This document shows, piece by piece, positions 1-6,169 of a stretch of DNA of 9,310 nucleotides (its first letter is position 1; each line of letters starts with the position of its first letter). The stretch comes from Granulosicoccaceae bacterium. Its GTDB lineage: Bacteria > Pseudomonadota > Gammaproteobacteria > DAOVJZ01. The DNA lies in the NCBI GenBank assembly GCA_030632035.1, contig DAOVJZ010000047.1:1-9310 (forward strand), in the 5' to 3' direction. The notes beneath the pieces are model-generated. The model was given only the letters and a program-made list of their open reading frames with translations. It did no database searches and was not told the origin of the DNA. Both the position numbers and the translations under genes were made by a program.

Positions 1-276
1 GGCAAGACCGGCAAGCGCCTGTCACAACGCGCCATCCAGAAACGCCTGCGTGACTGGGCCGTCAAACAAGGTATAGATGGCAACGTTCACCCCCACATGT
101 TGCGCCACTCCTTTGCCAGCCATATGCTGGAATCCAGCGGTGATTTACGTGCAGTACAGGAAATGCTGGGGCATGCAGACATCAGCACCACCCAGATTTA
201 TACCCATCTGGACTTCAAACATCTGGCCCAGGTCTATGACAAGGCTCATCCAAGGGCCCGAAAGCAAAAACCATAA
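1..276 (+). CDS. xerC: Tyrosine recombinase XerC, C-terminal part (5' end outside window)
   Basis: This is the last 91 codons of a site-specific tyrosine recombinase, read in frame from base 1 to the TAA at 274-276. XerC works with XerD at the chromosomal dif site to resolve chromosome dimers at cell division. The visible part carries the C-terminal catalytic signatures of the family: the HPHMLRHSFASH box (His and Arg of the active site), the LGH box (EMLGHADISTTQIY) and the nucleophilic tyrosine in the IYTHLD context. The spacing and the short tail after YTHLDFKHLAQVYDKAHPR fit XerC better than XerD or an integron or phage integrase, although the N-terminal part that would settle this is missing. 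xerC directly upstream of hslVU is a common gammaproteobacterial arrangement. There is no sign of degradation. Confidence 0.9.
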   Translation, partial: GKTGKRLSQRAIQKRLRDWAVKQGIDGNVHPHMLRHSFASHMLESSGDLRAVQEMLGHADISTTQIYTHLDFKHLAQVYDKAHPRARKQKP

Positions 277-303
277 CTCTTAGTCATTGATTTATATTGA
301 TAA

Positions 304-332
304 TTTCCTGTTGTAGCAGGATCGTGTACAAT
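304..332 (+). promoter_or_regulatory. Possible sigma-70-like promoter for hslVU
   Basis: The gap between xerC and hslV holds a good -10-like hexamer TACAAT at 327-332. The -35 position 17 bases upstream is weak (TTTCCT, 304-309). A start site near 339 would give a leader of about 20 bases carrying the hslV ribosome binding site. hslVU is heat-shock induced by sigma-32 in Escherichia coli, but I saw no convincing sigma-32 pattern (CTTGAA with CCCCAT) here. Judged by eye only. Confidence 0.3.
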
Positions 333-346
333 GCTTCGCCCTGCAT

Positions 347-351
347 GGGAG
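347..351 (+). promoter_or_regulatory. Ribosome binding site deciding the hslV TTG start
   Basis: GGGAG lies 8 bases before the TTG at 360-362. It overlaps the alternative in-frame ATG at 345-347, which argues against that ATG and for TTG as the start. Confidence 0.6.
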
Positions 352-359
352 ATAATTCA

Positions 360-899
360 TTGGAACAATACAGAGGCACAACAATTCTTTCTGTCCGCCG
401 CAACAACAAAGTGGTGGTCGGTGGTGATGGTCAGGTTTCACTGGGCAATACCATTATGAAGGGTAATGCACGCAAGGTACGCCGCCTTTATAATGATAAG
501 GTGCTGGCCGGTTTTGCCGGCGGTACGGCCGATGCATTCACATTATTCGAACGCTTTGAAGGCAAGCTGGAAAAATATTCCGGCAATCTGACACGTGCAG
601 CCGTTGAACTGGCCAAAGACTGGCGCACCGACAAGGCACTGCGCCGACTGGAAGCATTGCTAGTAGTAGCAGACAAAGAAGCATCACTGATTATTTCGGG
701 TAATGGTGATGTGATTGAACCGGAAGAAAGTCTAATGGCAATTGGTTCCGGTGGCCCGTTTGCTCAATCTGCTGCCCGTGCCTTACTTGAAAACACAGAA
801 CTGGATGCACGTACCATTATTGAAAAATCACTCGGTATTGCTGGTGATATTTGTGTTTATACCAATCACAACCTTTCTATTGAAGAACTGGATATTTAA
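360..899 (+). CDS. hslV: ATP-dependent protease subunit HslV (TTG start)
   Basis: HslV (ClpQ) is the threonine-peptidase subunit of the cytoplasmic HslUV protease. It forms a double hexameric ring that degrades proteins unfolded by HslU. From the TTG the product is 179 residues and begins MEQYRGTTILSVRRNN. The short MEQYRG propeptide matches the form known in many proteobacterial HslV proteins, and removing it exposes the N-terminal catalytic Thr of TTILSVRR. Further family hallmarks are the GDGQVSLGNTIMKGNARKVR block, the GFAGGTADAFTLFERFE block, AVELAKDWRTDKALRRLEA, the GSGGPFAQSAARAL loop and GDICVYTNHNLSIEEL at the end. Earlier in-frame starts exist (TTG 297, ATG 345), but they would lengthen the propeptide beyond the family pattern and the ATG sits in the ribosome binding site. 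hslU follows after 14 bases, so the two are co-transcribed. Confidence 0.95.
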   Translation: MEQYRGTTILSVRRNNKVVVGGDGQVSLGNTIMKGNARKVRRLYNDKVLAGFAGGTADAFTLFERFEGKLEKYSGNLTRAAVELAKDWRTDKALRRLEALLVVADKEASLIISGNGDVIEPEESLMAIGSGGPFAQSAARALLENTELDARTIIEKSLGIAGDICVYTNHNLSIEELDI

Positions 900-913
900 T
901 AAAGAAACAAATT

Positions 914-2257
914 ATGTCTGAGATGACCCCTAGAGAAATTGTCCAGGAACTGGACAAACATATTATTGGACAGGATGAAGCCAAGCGTGCGGTTGCTATC
1001 GCACTGCGCAATCGCTGGCGCCGTTCTCAAGTGGATGAAACACTCCGCAACGAAATCACACCAAAAAATATTTTAATGATCGGTCCTACCGGTGTGGGTA
1101 AAACTGAAATTGCACGTCGACTAGCCAAGCTGGCTAATGCACCTTTTATAAAGGTAGAAGCAACAAAGTTTACTGAAGTCGGTTATGTTGGTCGTGATGT
1201 TGAATCCATTGTGCGTGATTTGGCTGATATTGCAGTCAAATTAATGCGTGAAAAAGAAATGGAGAAAGTACGTTTCCATGCGGAAGAAGCCGCGGAAGAA
1301 CGTATTCTGGACATTCTGTTACCTCCGGCACGCACTATGGGTTTTGAATCGGAAGAAAAACCTGCTGAAGATACTTCCAGTACACGCCAGCTTTTCCGTA
1401 AACAATTACGTGAAGGTAAGCTTGATGACAAGGAAATAGAAATTGAATTAAGTGTATCAGCCATTGGTGTAGAAATCATGGCACCACCCGGTATGGAAGA
1501 AATGACTAGCCAGTTACAAGGCATGTTTCAAAATATGGGCAGTAACAAAACAAAAACCAGGAAATTGCATATTAAAGATGCAATGAAGTTGTTAACAGAT
1601 GAAGAAGCTAGCAAGCTCATCAATGATGATGATTTAAAAATGAATGCGCTGGATAATGTTGAACAAAACGGCATTGTCTTTCTGGATGAAATGGACAAGA
1701 TCGCAAGTCGCTCTGGTGCTGGAAGTGGCGGCCCGGATGTTTCACGCGAAGGTGTGCAACGTGACCTGTTGCCACTGGTCGAAGGCTCTACTGTTTCAAC
1801 CAAGTACGGCATGATCAAAACTGATCACATCCTGTTTATTGCCTCTGGTGCATTTCATTTATCCAAACCGTCTGATTTGATTCCTGAATTACAGGGCCGT
1901 CTTCCTATCCGTGTAGAGCTTAATGCGCTGGGTACAGAAGAATTCAAACGTATCCTTGTCGAACCCGATGCATCACTGACAGAGCAATATACTGCACTGA
2001 TGCAAACCGAAGGTGTGGATCTCGAGTTTACAGATGACGGTATTACCAACATTGCTGAAGTCGCCTTCAAGGTAAATGAAACCACTGAAAACATAGGGGC
2101 TCGACGCCTGCATACGGTAATGGAAAGACTGCTGGAAACCCTGTCTTTTGAAGCCTCCGATCACGCAGGAGAAACCCGAAAGATCGATAAAGATTATGTA
2201 GATAAATATCTGGGCGAACTGGTTGAGAATAAAGACCTCAGCCGTTACATCTTGTAG
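914..2257 (+). CDS. hslU: ATP-dependent protease ATPase subunit HslU
   Basis: HslU (ClpY) is the AAA+ unfoldase that recognises substrates, unfolds them and threads them into HslV. At 447 residues it is close to the E. coli protein. Visible in order: the N-terminal MTPREIVQELDKHIIGQDEAKRAVA region; Walker A GPTGVGKT (57-64); the substrate-gripping pore loop GYVG (90-93); the family-specific I domain, roughly 110-240, acidic and variable; Walker B IVFLDEMDKI (254-263); the GRLPIRVEL block with the probable arginine finger (Arg329); and sensor 2 GARRLHT (395-401). The C-terminal DLSRYIL is the conserved tail that docks into HslV and activates it. All key residues are present. The ribosome binding site before the ATG is weak, consistent with coupling to hslV just upstream. 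Confidence 0.97.
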   Translation: MSEMTPREIVQELDKHIIGQDEAKRAVAIALRNRWRRSQVDETLRNEITPKNILMIGPTGVGKTEIARRLAKLANAPFIKVEATKFTEVGYVGRDVESIVRDLADIAVKLMREKEMEKVRFHAEEAAEERILDILLPPARTMGFESEEKPAEDTSSTRQLFRKQLREGKLDDKEIEIELSVSAIGVEIMAPPGMEEMTSQLQGMFQNMGSNKTKTRKLHIKDAMKLLTDEEASKLINDDDLKMNALDNVEQNGIVFLDEMDKIASRSGAGSGGPDVSREGVQRDLLPLVEGSTVSTKYGMIKTDHILFIASGAFHLSKPSDLIPELQGRLPIRVELNALGTEEFKRILVEPDASLTEQYTALMQTEGVDLEFTDDGITNIAEVAFKVNETTENIGARRLHTVMERLLETLSFEASDHAGETRKIDKDYVDKYLGELVENKDLSRYIL

Positions 2258-2287
2258 TCACTTGAATCAATATGCTGGAGAAATAAT

Positions 2288-2653
2288 ATGGCCGCAAACA
2301 AACACACGCCCACTGAACTGAAACTGCACAAGGAATCCCGTATTCTGGAAATTGCCTTTGATGATAAGGAAAAATACGAACTTCCTTGTGAACTGTTACG
2401 GGTTTATTCACCTTCTGCTGAAGTACAGGGACACGGTCCCGGTCAGGAAACCCTGCAAAAAGGAAAGGAAAAAGTAAATATCGATGCAATTGAACCTGTT
2501 GGCAATTATGCCGTGTGTCTGCGTTTTGATGATGGCCATGACACAGGTATTTATTCCTGGGATTTCCTGCATGATCTGGCTACCAATAAAGATAAAAAAT
2601 GGGAAACTTATCTGAGCAGGCTTGAACAAGCCGGTTATAAACGTAAGGCTTAA
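2288..2653 (+). CDS. DUF971 family protein (gamma-butyrobetaine hydroxylase-like N-terminal domain)
   Basis: This is a 121-residue soluble protein with no signal peptide or membrane segment. It is essentially one DUF971 domain, the fold also found at the N terminus of gamma-butyrobetaine hydroxylase. Family marks are ELPCELLRVYSPSAEVQGHG (31-50), the VNIDAIEPVGNYAVCLRFDDGHDTGIYSW segment (63-91) and WDFLHDLA (91-98). The only cysteines are Cys34 and Cys77, which are far apart, so I see no Cys-x-Cys metal site. The hydroxylase catalytic domain is absent, so no oxygenase activity is claimed. A good GGAG (2277-2280) stands 7 bases before the ATG. It lies 30 bases after hslU and 8 before ubiE, apparently in the same operon. 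Its role is unknown. Domain assignment is from motif recognition only. Confidence 0.85.
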   Translation: MAANKHTPTELKLHKESRILEIAFDDKEKYELPCELLRVYSPSAEVQGHGPGQETLQKGKEKVNIDAIEPVGNYAVCLRFDDGHDTGIYSWDFLHDLATNKDKKWETYLSRLEQAGYKRKA

Positions 2654-2661
2654 AATATCTT

Positions 2662-3423
2662 ATGAACAATTCTGACCAAAAAGATCAAACAACCCACTTC
2701 GGTTACGAAAAAGTATCGGTTAATGAAAAGACCGATCGGGTTTTTGATGTCTTTGAATCGGTTGCTTCACGTTATGACGTTATGAATGACTTGATGTCAT
2801 TCGGTGTTCATCGCCTTTGGAAGTGGTTTACTTGCGAAACCAGCGGTATTCGTCCAGGACAACGCGTGCTTGATCTTGCCGGTGGCACTGGTGATATCGC
2901 CATGAAGCTGTCTGATCGGGTTGGTGATGAAGGTGAAATTATTATTGCTGACATTAACGATGCCATGCTGTTAAATGGGCGTAGTCGTCTTATAGACAAA
3001 GGTTATGCCGGCAACATTCAATATGTACAAGCCAATGCCGAAGTCCTGCCATTTCCTGACAATCATTTTGATGCCGTCACTATTTCCTTTGGTCTGCGCA
3101 ATGTGACCCATATTGATGTTGCACTCAAGGACATGTTTCGTGTTTTAAAACCCGGTGGCCAATTAATTGTGCTGGAATTTTCAAAACCTAAAGTGCCCTT
3201 GCTGAAACAGGCATATGATTTTTATTCGTTTAATATTTTGCCGGTTATTGGCAAGGTCGTGGCAAATGATGAAAAAAGTTATCGCTACCTGGCCGAGTCT
3301 ATTCGTATGCATCCTGACCAAGACAAACTAAAACAAATGATTCTTGATGCCGGTTTTGATAAATGTGAATACCATAATATGACGGGCGGGATTGTGGCCC
3401 TGCATAAAGCACGAAAATTTTAA
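2662..3423 (+). CDS. ubiE: Ubiquinone/menaquinone biosynthesis C-methyltransferase UbiE
   Basis: UbiE is the S-adenosylmethionine-dependent C-methyltransferase that methylates the benzoquinol ring in ubiquinone synthesis, and demethylmenaquinol where menaquinone is made. The 253-residue length matches the family (251 in E. coli). Visible features: FGYEKVSVNEKTDRVFDVFESVASRYDVMNDLMS at the N terminus, with UbiE signature 1 (YDVMNDLMSFGVHRLW, 39-54); the SAM-binding motif I VLDLAGGTGD (69-78); an acidic motif II region ending in IIADIN (94-99); and signature 2 RVLKPGGQLIVLEFS (160-174). The conserved YRYLAESIRMHPDQ stretch (208-221) follows. Nothing else in the window suggests a menaquinone pathway, so ubiquinone is the likely product. 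It begins 8 bases after the DUF971 gene and precedes ubiJ by 30. Confidence 0.97.
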   Translation: MNNSDQKDQTTHFGYEKVSVNEKTDRVFDVFESVASRYDVMNDLMSFGVHRLWKWFTCETSGIRPGQRVLDLAGGTGDIAMKLSDRVGDEGEIIIADINDAMLLNGRSRLIDKGYAGNIQYVQANAEVLPFPDNHFDAVTISFGLRNVTHIDVALKDMFRVLKPGGQLIVLEFSKPKVPLLKQAYDFYSFNILPVIGKVVANDEKSYRYLAESIRMHPDQDKLKQMILDAGFDKCEYHNMTGGIVALHKARKF

Positions 3424-3453
3424 TTTCCAATCAACAAATAAAAAGGAAAGCTG

Positions 3454-4068
3454 GTGCTGGATCAAATTGTTGCTTCTTCACTTGAAAAGGCATTCAAAAA
3501 ATACCTGCAACACGATGAAACCAGTCTGGATAAACTGGCGACACTGGATGGCAAGGTGATCAGTATTGAAAATACCCTGCCGCCGTTAACCTTGTTCCTG
3601 TTTCCGTCTATTAAGGGTATTCGTATCAGCACCGATTTCAAAGGAAAACCCGATGCCATTATTCACGGGAATCCAGTCTCACTGACTGCCTTGATGACCA
3701 GTAACAAAAATTCTGATGTTCTATTTTCCCAACATACCAGCATTCACGGTGATACTGTTATTGCTCAGGAATTTAGCAATATCCTTAAACAAATTGATTT
3801 TGACTGGGAAGAAGAACTGTCCCATATCGCAGGTGATCCGGTTGCGCACCAGATTGGACGTGCCACCAAGGCACTATCTGACTGGGGCAATCAGGTCATA
3901 CAGTCATCACAGGCCAATGTCTCTGAATGTTTGCATGAAGAAATTCGTCTACTGCCGACACGGGCAGAATTAAACAGCTTTCTTGATGACGTTGATCAGC
4001 TCCGTAATGACACGGATCGACTCGAACAACGTATCGCGCGCCTGACCAACGCAAGGACACCCTCTTGA
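3454..4068 (+). CDS. ubiJ: Ubiquinone biosynthesis accessory factor UbiJ (GTG start)
   Basis: UbiJ is a lipid-binding accessory protein of the soluble ubiquinone biosynthesis complex, where it works with UbiK and the hydroxylases and methylases that modify the ring. At 204 residues it is close to E. coli UbiJ (201). The N-terminal two thirds look like an SCP2-type sterol-carrier domain: hydrophobic LPPLTLFLFPSIKGIRIS (42-59) followed by the substrate-pocket strands. Then comes GDTVIAQEFSNILKQIDFDWEEELSHIAGD (99-128), very typical of the family. Residues about 170-198 (LNSFLDDVDQLRNDTDRLEQRIARL) form a predicted coiled coil, the region expected to contact UbiK. The start is GTG, chosen for the AAGGAAAG (3443-3450) just upstream; no in-frame ATG fits. 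Its position between ubiE and ubiB is the standard ubiEJB order. Confidence 0.93.
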   Translation: MLDQIVASSLEKAFKKYLQHDETSLDKLATLDGKVISIENTLPPLTLFLFPSIKGIRISTDFKGKPDAIIHGNPVSLTALMTSNKNSDVLFSQHTSIHGDTVIAQEFSNILKQIDFDWEEELSHIAGDPVAHQIGRATKALSDWGNQVIQSSQANVSECLHEEIRLLPTRAELNSFLDDVDQLRNDTDRLEQRIARLTNARTPS

Positions 4069-5720
4069 TTCCTGTTAAACAAATCCTGCGCCTGATCAAG
4101 ATAAACCGGATTCTGGTTAAATATGACCTGGATGAAATTATCTTTGCAGCACATTTGTTAAGACCGGTACGTTTTTTACTGCATGCCATGCCCTGGCGCT
4201 GGTTTGGACGCAATAAAGATCCACGTGGAAGACGCATTCGACTGGCACTGGAAGAGCTGGGACCTATTTACGTCAAATTCGGACAAATCCTTTCCACACG
4301 CAAGGACTTGTTGCCCGATGACATTGCCGAAGAACTTGCCCTGTTACAGGATCAGGTCACACCCTTTCCCGGTACCCAGGCACGCGCCATTATTGAAAAA
4401 AGCTATGGCCATCCTATTGAGCAAGTCCTTAATCACTTTAATGAGACACCCTTGGCATCGGCTTCCATTGCGCAAGTACACAGTGCCGAAACATTTGATG
4501 GCAAGTCGGTTATCGTCAAGGTACTGCGCCCTGGAATAGAAAAGGTCATTCAACGTGATGTTGATCTGCTTCGCACTATCGCAGGATTGGCAGAAAGATT
4601 CTGGGCCGACGGTAAACGTTTACGCCCGCGTGAAGTCGTTGCTGAATTTGAAAAGACTATTTTTGATGAACTCGACCTGATGCGTGAAGCATCCAATGCC
4701 AGTCAGTTAAGACGCAATTTCATTAATTCGGACAGGCTCTATGTTCCGGAAATAAATTGGCCATTAACAAAGCGTAATGTGCTGGTCATGGAACGCATAT
4801 CCGGCACACCGGTTAGCAATATTGAAAAACTGCGTGAAAAGAACATCGATCTGAAAAGATTATCTGAAAACGGTGTTGAAATATTTTTCACCCAGGTCTT
4901 CCGCCATAATTTTTTCCATGCCGACATGCATCCAGGTAATATTTTTGTTGCCGATGATGGTCAATATATCGCCGTTGATTTCGGCATCATGGGAACACTG
5001 ACTCACGAAGACCAACGCTATCTGGCAGAAAACTTCCTCGCCTTCTTTAATCGTGACTATCGCCGTGTTGCTGAACTGCATGTTGAATCCAGATGGGTGC
5101 CGGAAGGGACACGTATTGATGAATTTGAGTCTGCCATACGCGCCGTGTGTGAACCCATTTTTGAACGTCCACTGAAAGATATTTCATTTGGTCATTTGTT
5201 ATTACGCCTGTTCCAGACCGCACGTCGTTTTGATATGGAAATACAACCCCAGCTGGTGTTGTTACAAAAGACCCTGCTTAATATCGAAGGTCTGGGACGC
5301 CAACTCTATCCCGATCTTGACCTGTGGCAGACCGCCAAACCCTTCCTTGAAAGATGGATGAGCGACAATATCGGCCTGCGTGGACTAGTGAATTCACTAA
5401 AAACCAATGTTCCTTTGTGGGCAGAAAAAATGCCCGAGATCCCCTTACTCTTTCACAAGACCCTCCAGCAAATACAGGACGGCACACTCGAAATAAAATG
5501 GAAATCAGAAGAGCTGGAAAACATCAAAAAGGAAATCAAACGCGCCAATCAACGTACCTTTGCCACTATCACCGGTACCGGCCTGATCATTAGTGCGGCT
5601 ATCCTGCTTGGGCTTGATGGTTTTTCACCGCACATGCTGGGTAATGCGCCGGTTGTTAGCTGGCTATTGGGTGGACTCGGTGCGGCTATCCTGATCTCCG
5701 TTTGGCCAAGAGAAAGATAA
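4065..5720 (+). CDS. ubiB: Ubiquinone biosynthesis regulatory protein kinase-like ATPase UbiB (TTG start)
   Basis: UbiB belongs to the ABC1/ADCK atypical kinase-like family. It is a membrane-anchored ATPase needed for ubiquinone synthesis, thought to help extract or present lipid intermediates to the soluble Ubi complex. The 551-residue product fits the family (546 in E. coli). Diagnostic motifs are all present: KFGQ (71-74, the KxGQ motif); the alanine-rich loop ASASIAQVHSA (131-141) that replaces a normal glycine loop; the invariant Lys152 (VIVKVLRPG); the ExD region FDELDLMREASNASQLRRNF (200-219); the catalytic loop HADMHPGN (285-292); and DFG (305-307). Two hydrophobic helices near the C terminus (about 499-517 and 527-546) anchor it in the inner membrane. 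The TTG start lies one base before the ubiJ stop TGA (TTGA), with AAGGA at 4053-4057, so translation is probably coupled to ubiJ. No tat genes follow, unlike in E. coli. Confidence 0.96.
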   Translation: MIPVKQILRLIKINRILVKYDLDEIIFAAHLLRPVRFLLHAMPWRWFGRNKDPRGRRIRLALEELGPIYVKFGQILSTRKDLLPDDIAEELALLQDQVTPFPGTQARAIIEKSYGHPIEQVLNHFNETPLASASIAQVHSAETFDGKSVIVKVLRPGIEKVIQRDVDLLRTIAGLAERFWADGKRLRPREVVAEFEKTIFDELDLMREASNASQLRRNFINSDRLYVPEINWPLTKRNVLVMERISGTPVSNIEKLREKNIDLKRLSENGVEIFFTQVFRHNFFHADMHPGNIFVADDGQYIAVDFGIMGTLTHEDQRYLAENFLAFFNRDYRRVAELHVESRWVPEGTRIDEFESAIRAVCEPIFERPLKDISFGHLLLRLFQTARRFDMEIQPQLVLLQKTLLNIEGLGRQLYPDLDLWQTAKPFLERWMSDNIGLRGLVNSLKTNVPLWAEKMPEIPLLFHKTLQQIQDGTLEIKWKSEELENIKKEIKRANQRTFATITGTGLIISAAILLGLDGFSPHMLGNAPVVSWLLGGLGAAILISVWPRER

Positions 5721-5778
5721 AAAAATTTCAAACACGGAGAACTCTAGGGCTCTAGCAACAATTCCTTGAATTTTTTTT
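5719..5778. terminator. Possible bidirectional A/T-rich terminator between convergent ubiB and cytochrome genes
   Basis: A run of A plus TTTCAA at 5719-5731 can pair with TTGAA plus a T run at 5766-5778 (12 of 13 pairs, one T-T mismatch), enclosing a 34-base loop. In either direction the second arm ends in a T run. The stem is weak because it is almost all A-T and the loop is large, and the right arm lies inside the 3' end of the cytochrome gene. Offered as the best candidate at this junction, not as an established terminator. Confidence 0.25.
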
Positions 5779-6169
5779 CTTTTCTTCCAGCACTATCATA
5801 TCTATTTCTTAGATCAAACAAGTGATATGCAATCCGCCCTGCTTCTCTTTCCGGCATGGTTTTGAAAATCGGCATGCTTCTGTCGTGTTTTGTACCACTG
5901 GTGATAAATGCTATTATTTCTCTCTGGCTTTTCTTTGTCAGGATGTTAGCCGGAATTAAATCAACTATTCTTCCTGTGCCATCCTTGCCATGACATTCGG
6001 CACAGTGATAATCAAATAATTCTTGTCCTGTCGTTAGTTCAGGATGGTCATGGTGATCTCTTGAGCAACCAAATAACGTTATTAACGCAATAACAAGAAT
6101 ATGTAATCTTATTATTTTTTGTGAGATTTCTCCGCTCACTGTCGCTCGGTCGAAATGACATCTCAACAT
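5744..6169 (-). CDS. Small mono-heme cytochrome c, probable lipoprotein
   Basis: The product is a 141-residue class I-like cytochrome c. It has a hydrophobic segment HILVIALITLFGC (23-35) ending in a lipobox-like LFGC, so Cys35 is probably the lipidated first residue and the protein would be anchored in the periplasm. The heme-binding motif CAECH (56-60) lies in a standard FDYHCAECHGKDGTGR context, and the Met of SMPIF (Met99) is the likely sixth heme ligand. It resembles small electron-carrier or sensor cytochromes, but the redox partner cannot be named. The ATG at 6169 overlaps the yajL-like stop as TAATG, suggesting translational coupling. Codons 3-16 are the repeat-like sequence at 6123-6164. 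An in-frame GTG at 6139 would give a more usual 24-residue signal peptide (MSGEISQKIIR...) but lacks a ribosome binding site, so the start is uncertain. Confidence 0.8.
   Translation of the reverse strand: MLRCHFDRATVSGEISQKIIRLHILVIALITLFGCSRDHHDHPELTTGQELFDYHCAECHGKDGTGRIVDLIPANILTKKSQREIIAFITSGTKHDRSMPIFKTMPEREAGRIAYHLFDLRNRYDSAGRKEKKFKELLLEP
6123..6164. repeat. Dispersed-repeat-like 42-base element inside the 5' end of the cytochrome gene
   Basis: The sequence starts GAGATTTCTCCG, has a CGCTC-rich centre, and ends TCGAAATGACATCTC. I recognise this as resembling a short intergenic repeat seen in many unrelated bacterial genomes, whose translation contains CHFDR and GEIS. The ends are inverted (GAGAT 6123-6127, ATCTC 6160-6164), with inner pairs TTTC/GAAA and CCG/CGG, so it could fold into an imperfect hairpin. 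It is 42 bases long, an exact multiple of three, and keeps the cytochrome frame open. Only one copy is in the window, so its repeat nature rests on recall and not on comparison here. Confidence 0.5.

Noticed and set aside
1..276. Reading the tyrosine recombinase as a mobile-element integrase
   Set aside because: The flanking genes are conserved housekeeping genes in a known order, and no attachment site or phage or transposon genes are present; XerC explains it better.
306..321. Inverted repeat TCCTG / CAGGA with a 6-base loop after xerC, as a possible terminator
   Set aside because: The stem is only 5 pairs and no T run follows; it also overlaps the proposed hslV promoter.
297..359. Longer HslV start giving about 21 extra N-terminal residues
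   Set aside because: The extension has no resemblance to HslV N termini and the ribosome binding site points to TTG at 360.
1183..1524. 113-codon minus-strand open frame opposite hslU
   Set aside because: It is antisense to the conserved HslU I domain, with a serine-rich composition typical of shadow frames and no recognisable motif.
6072..6083. 12-base perfect palindrome AATAACGTTATT
   Set aside because: It lies inside the signal-peptide codons of the cytochrome gene, is short and A/T-rich, and has no second copy that I could find in the window.
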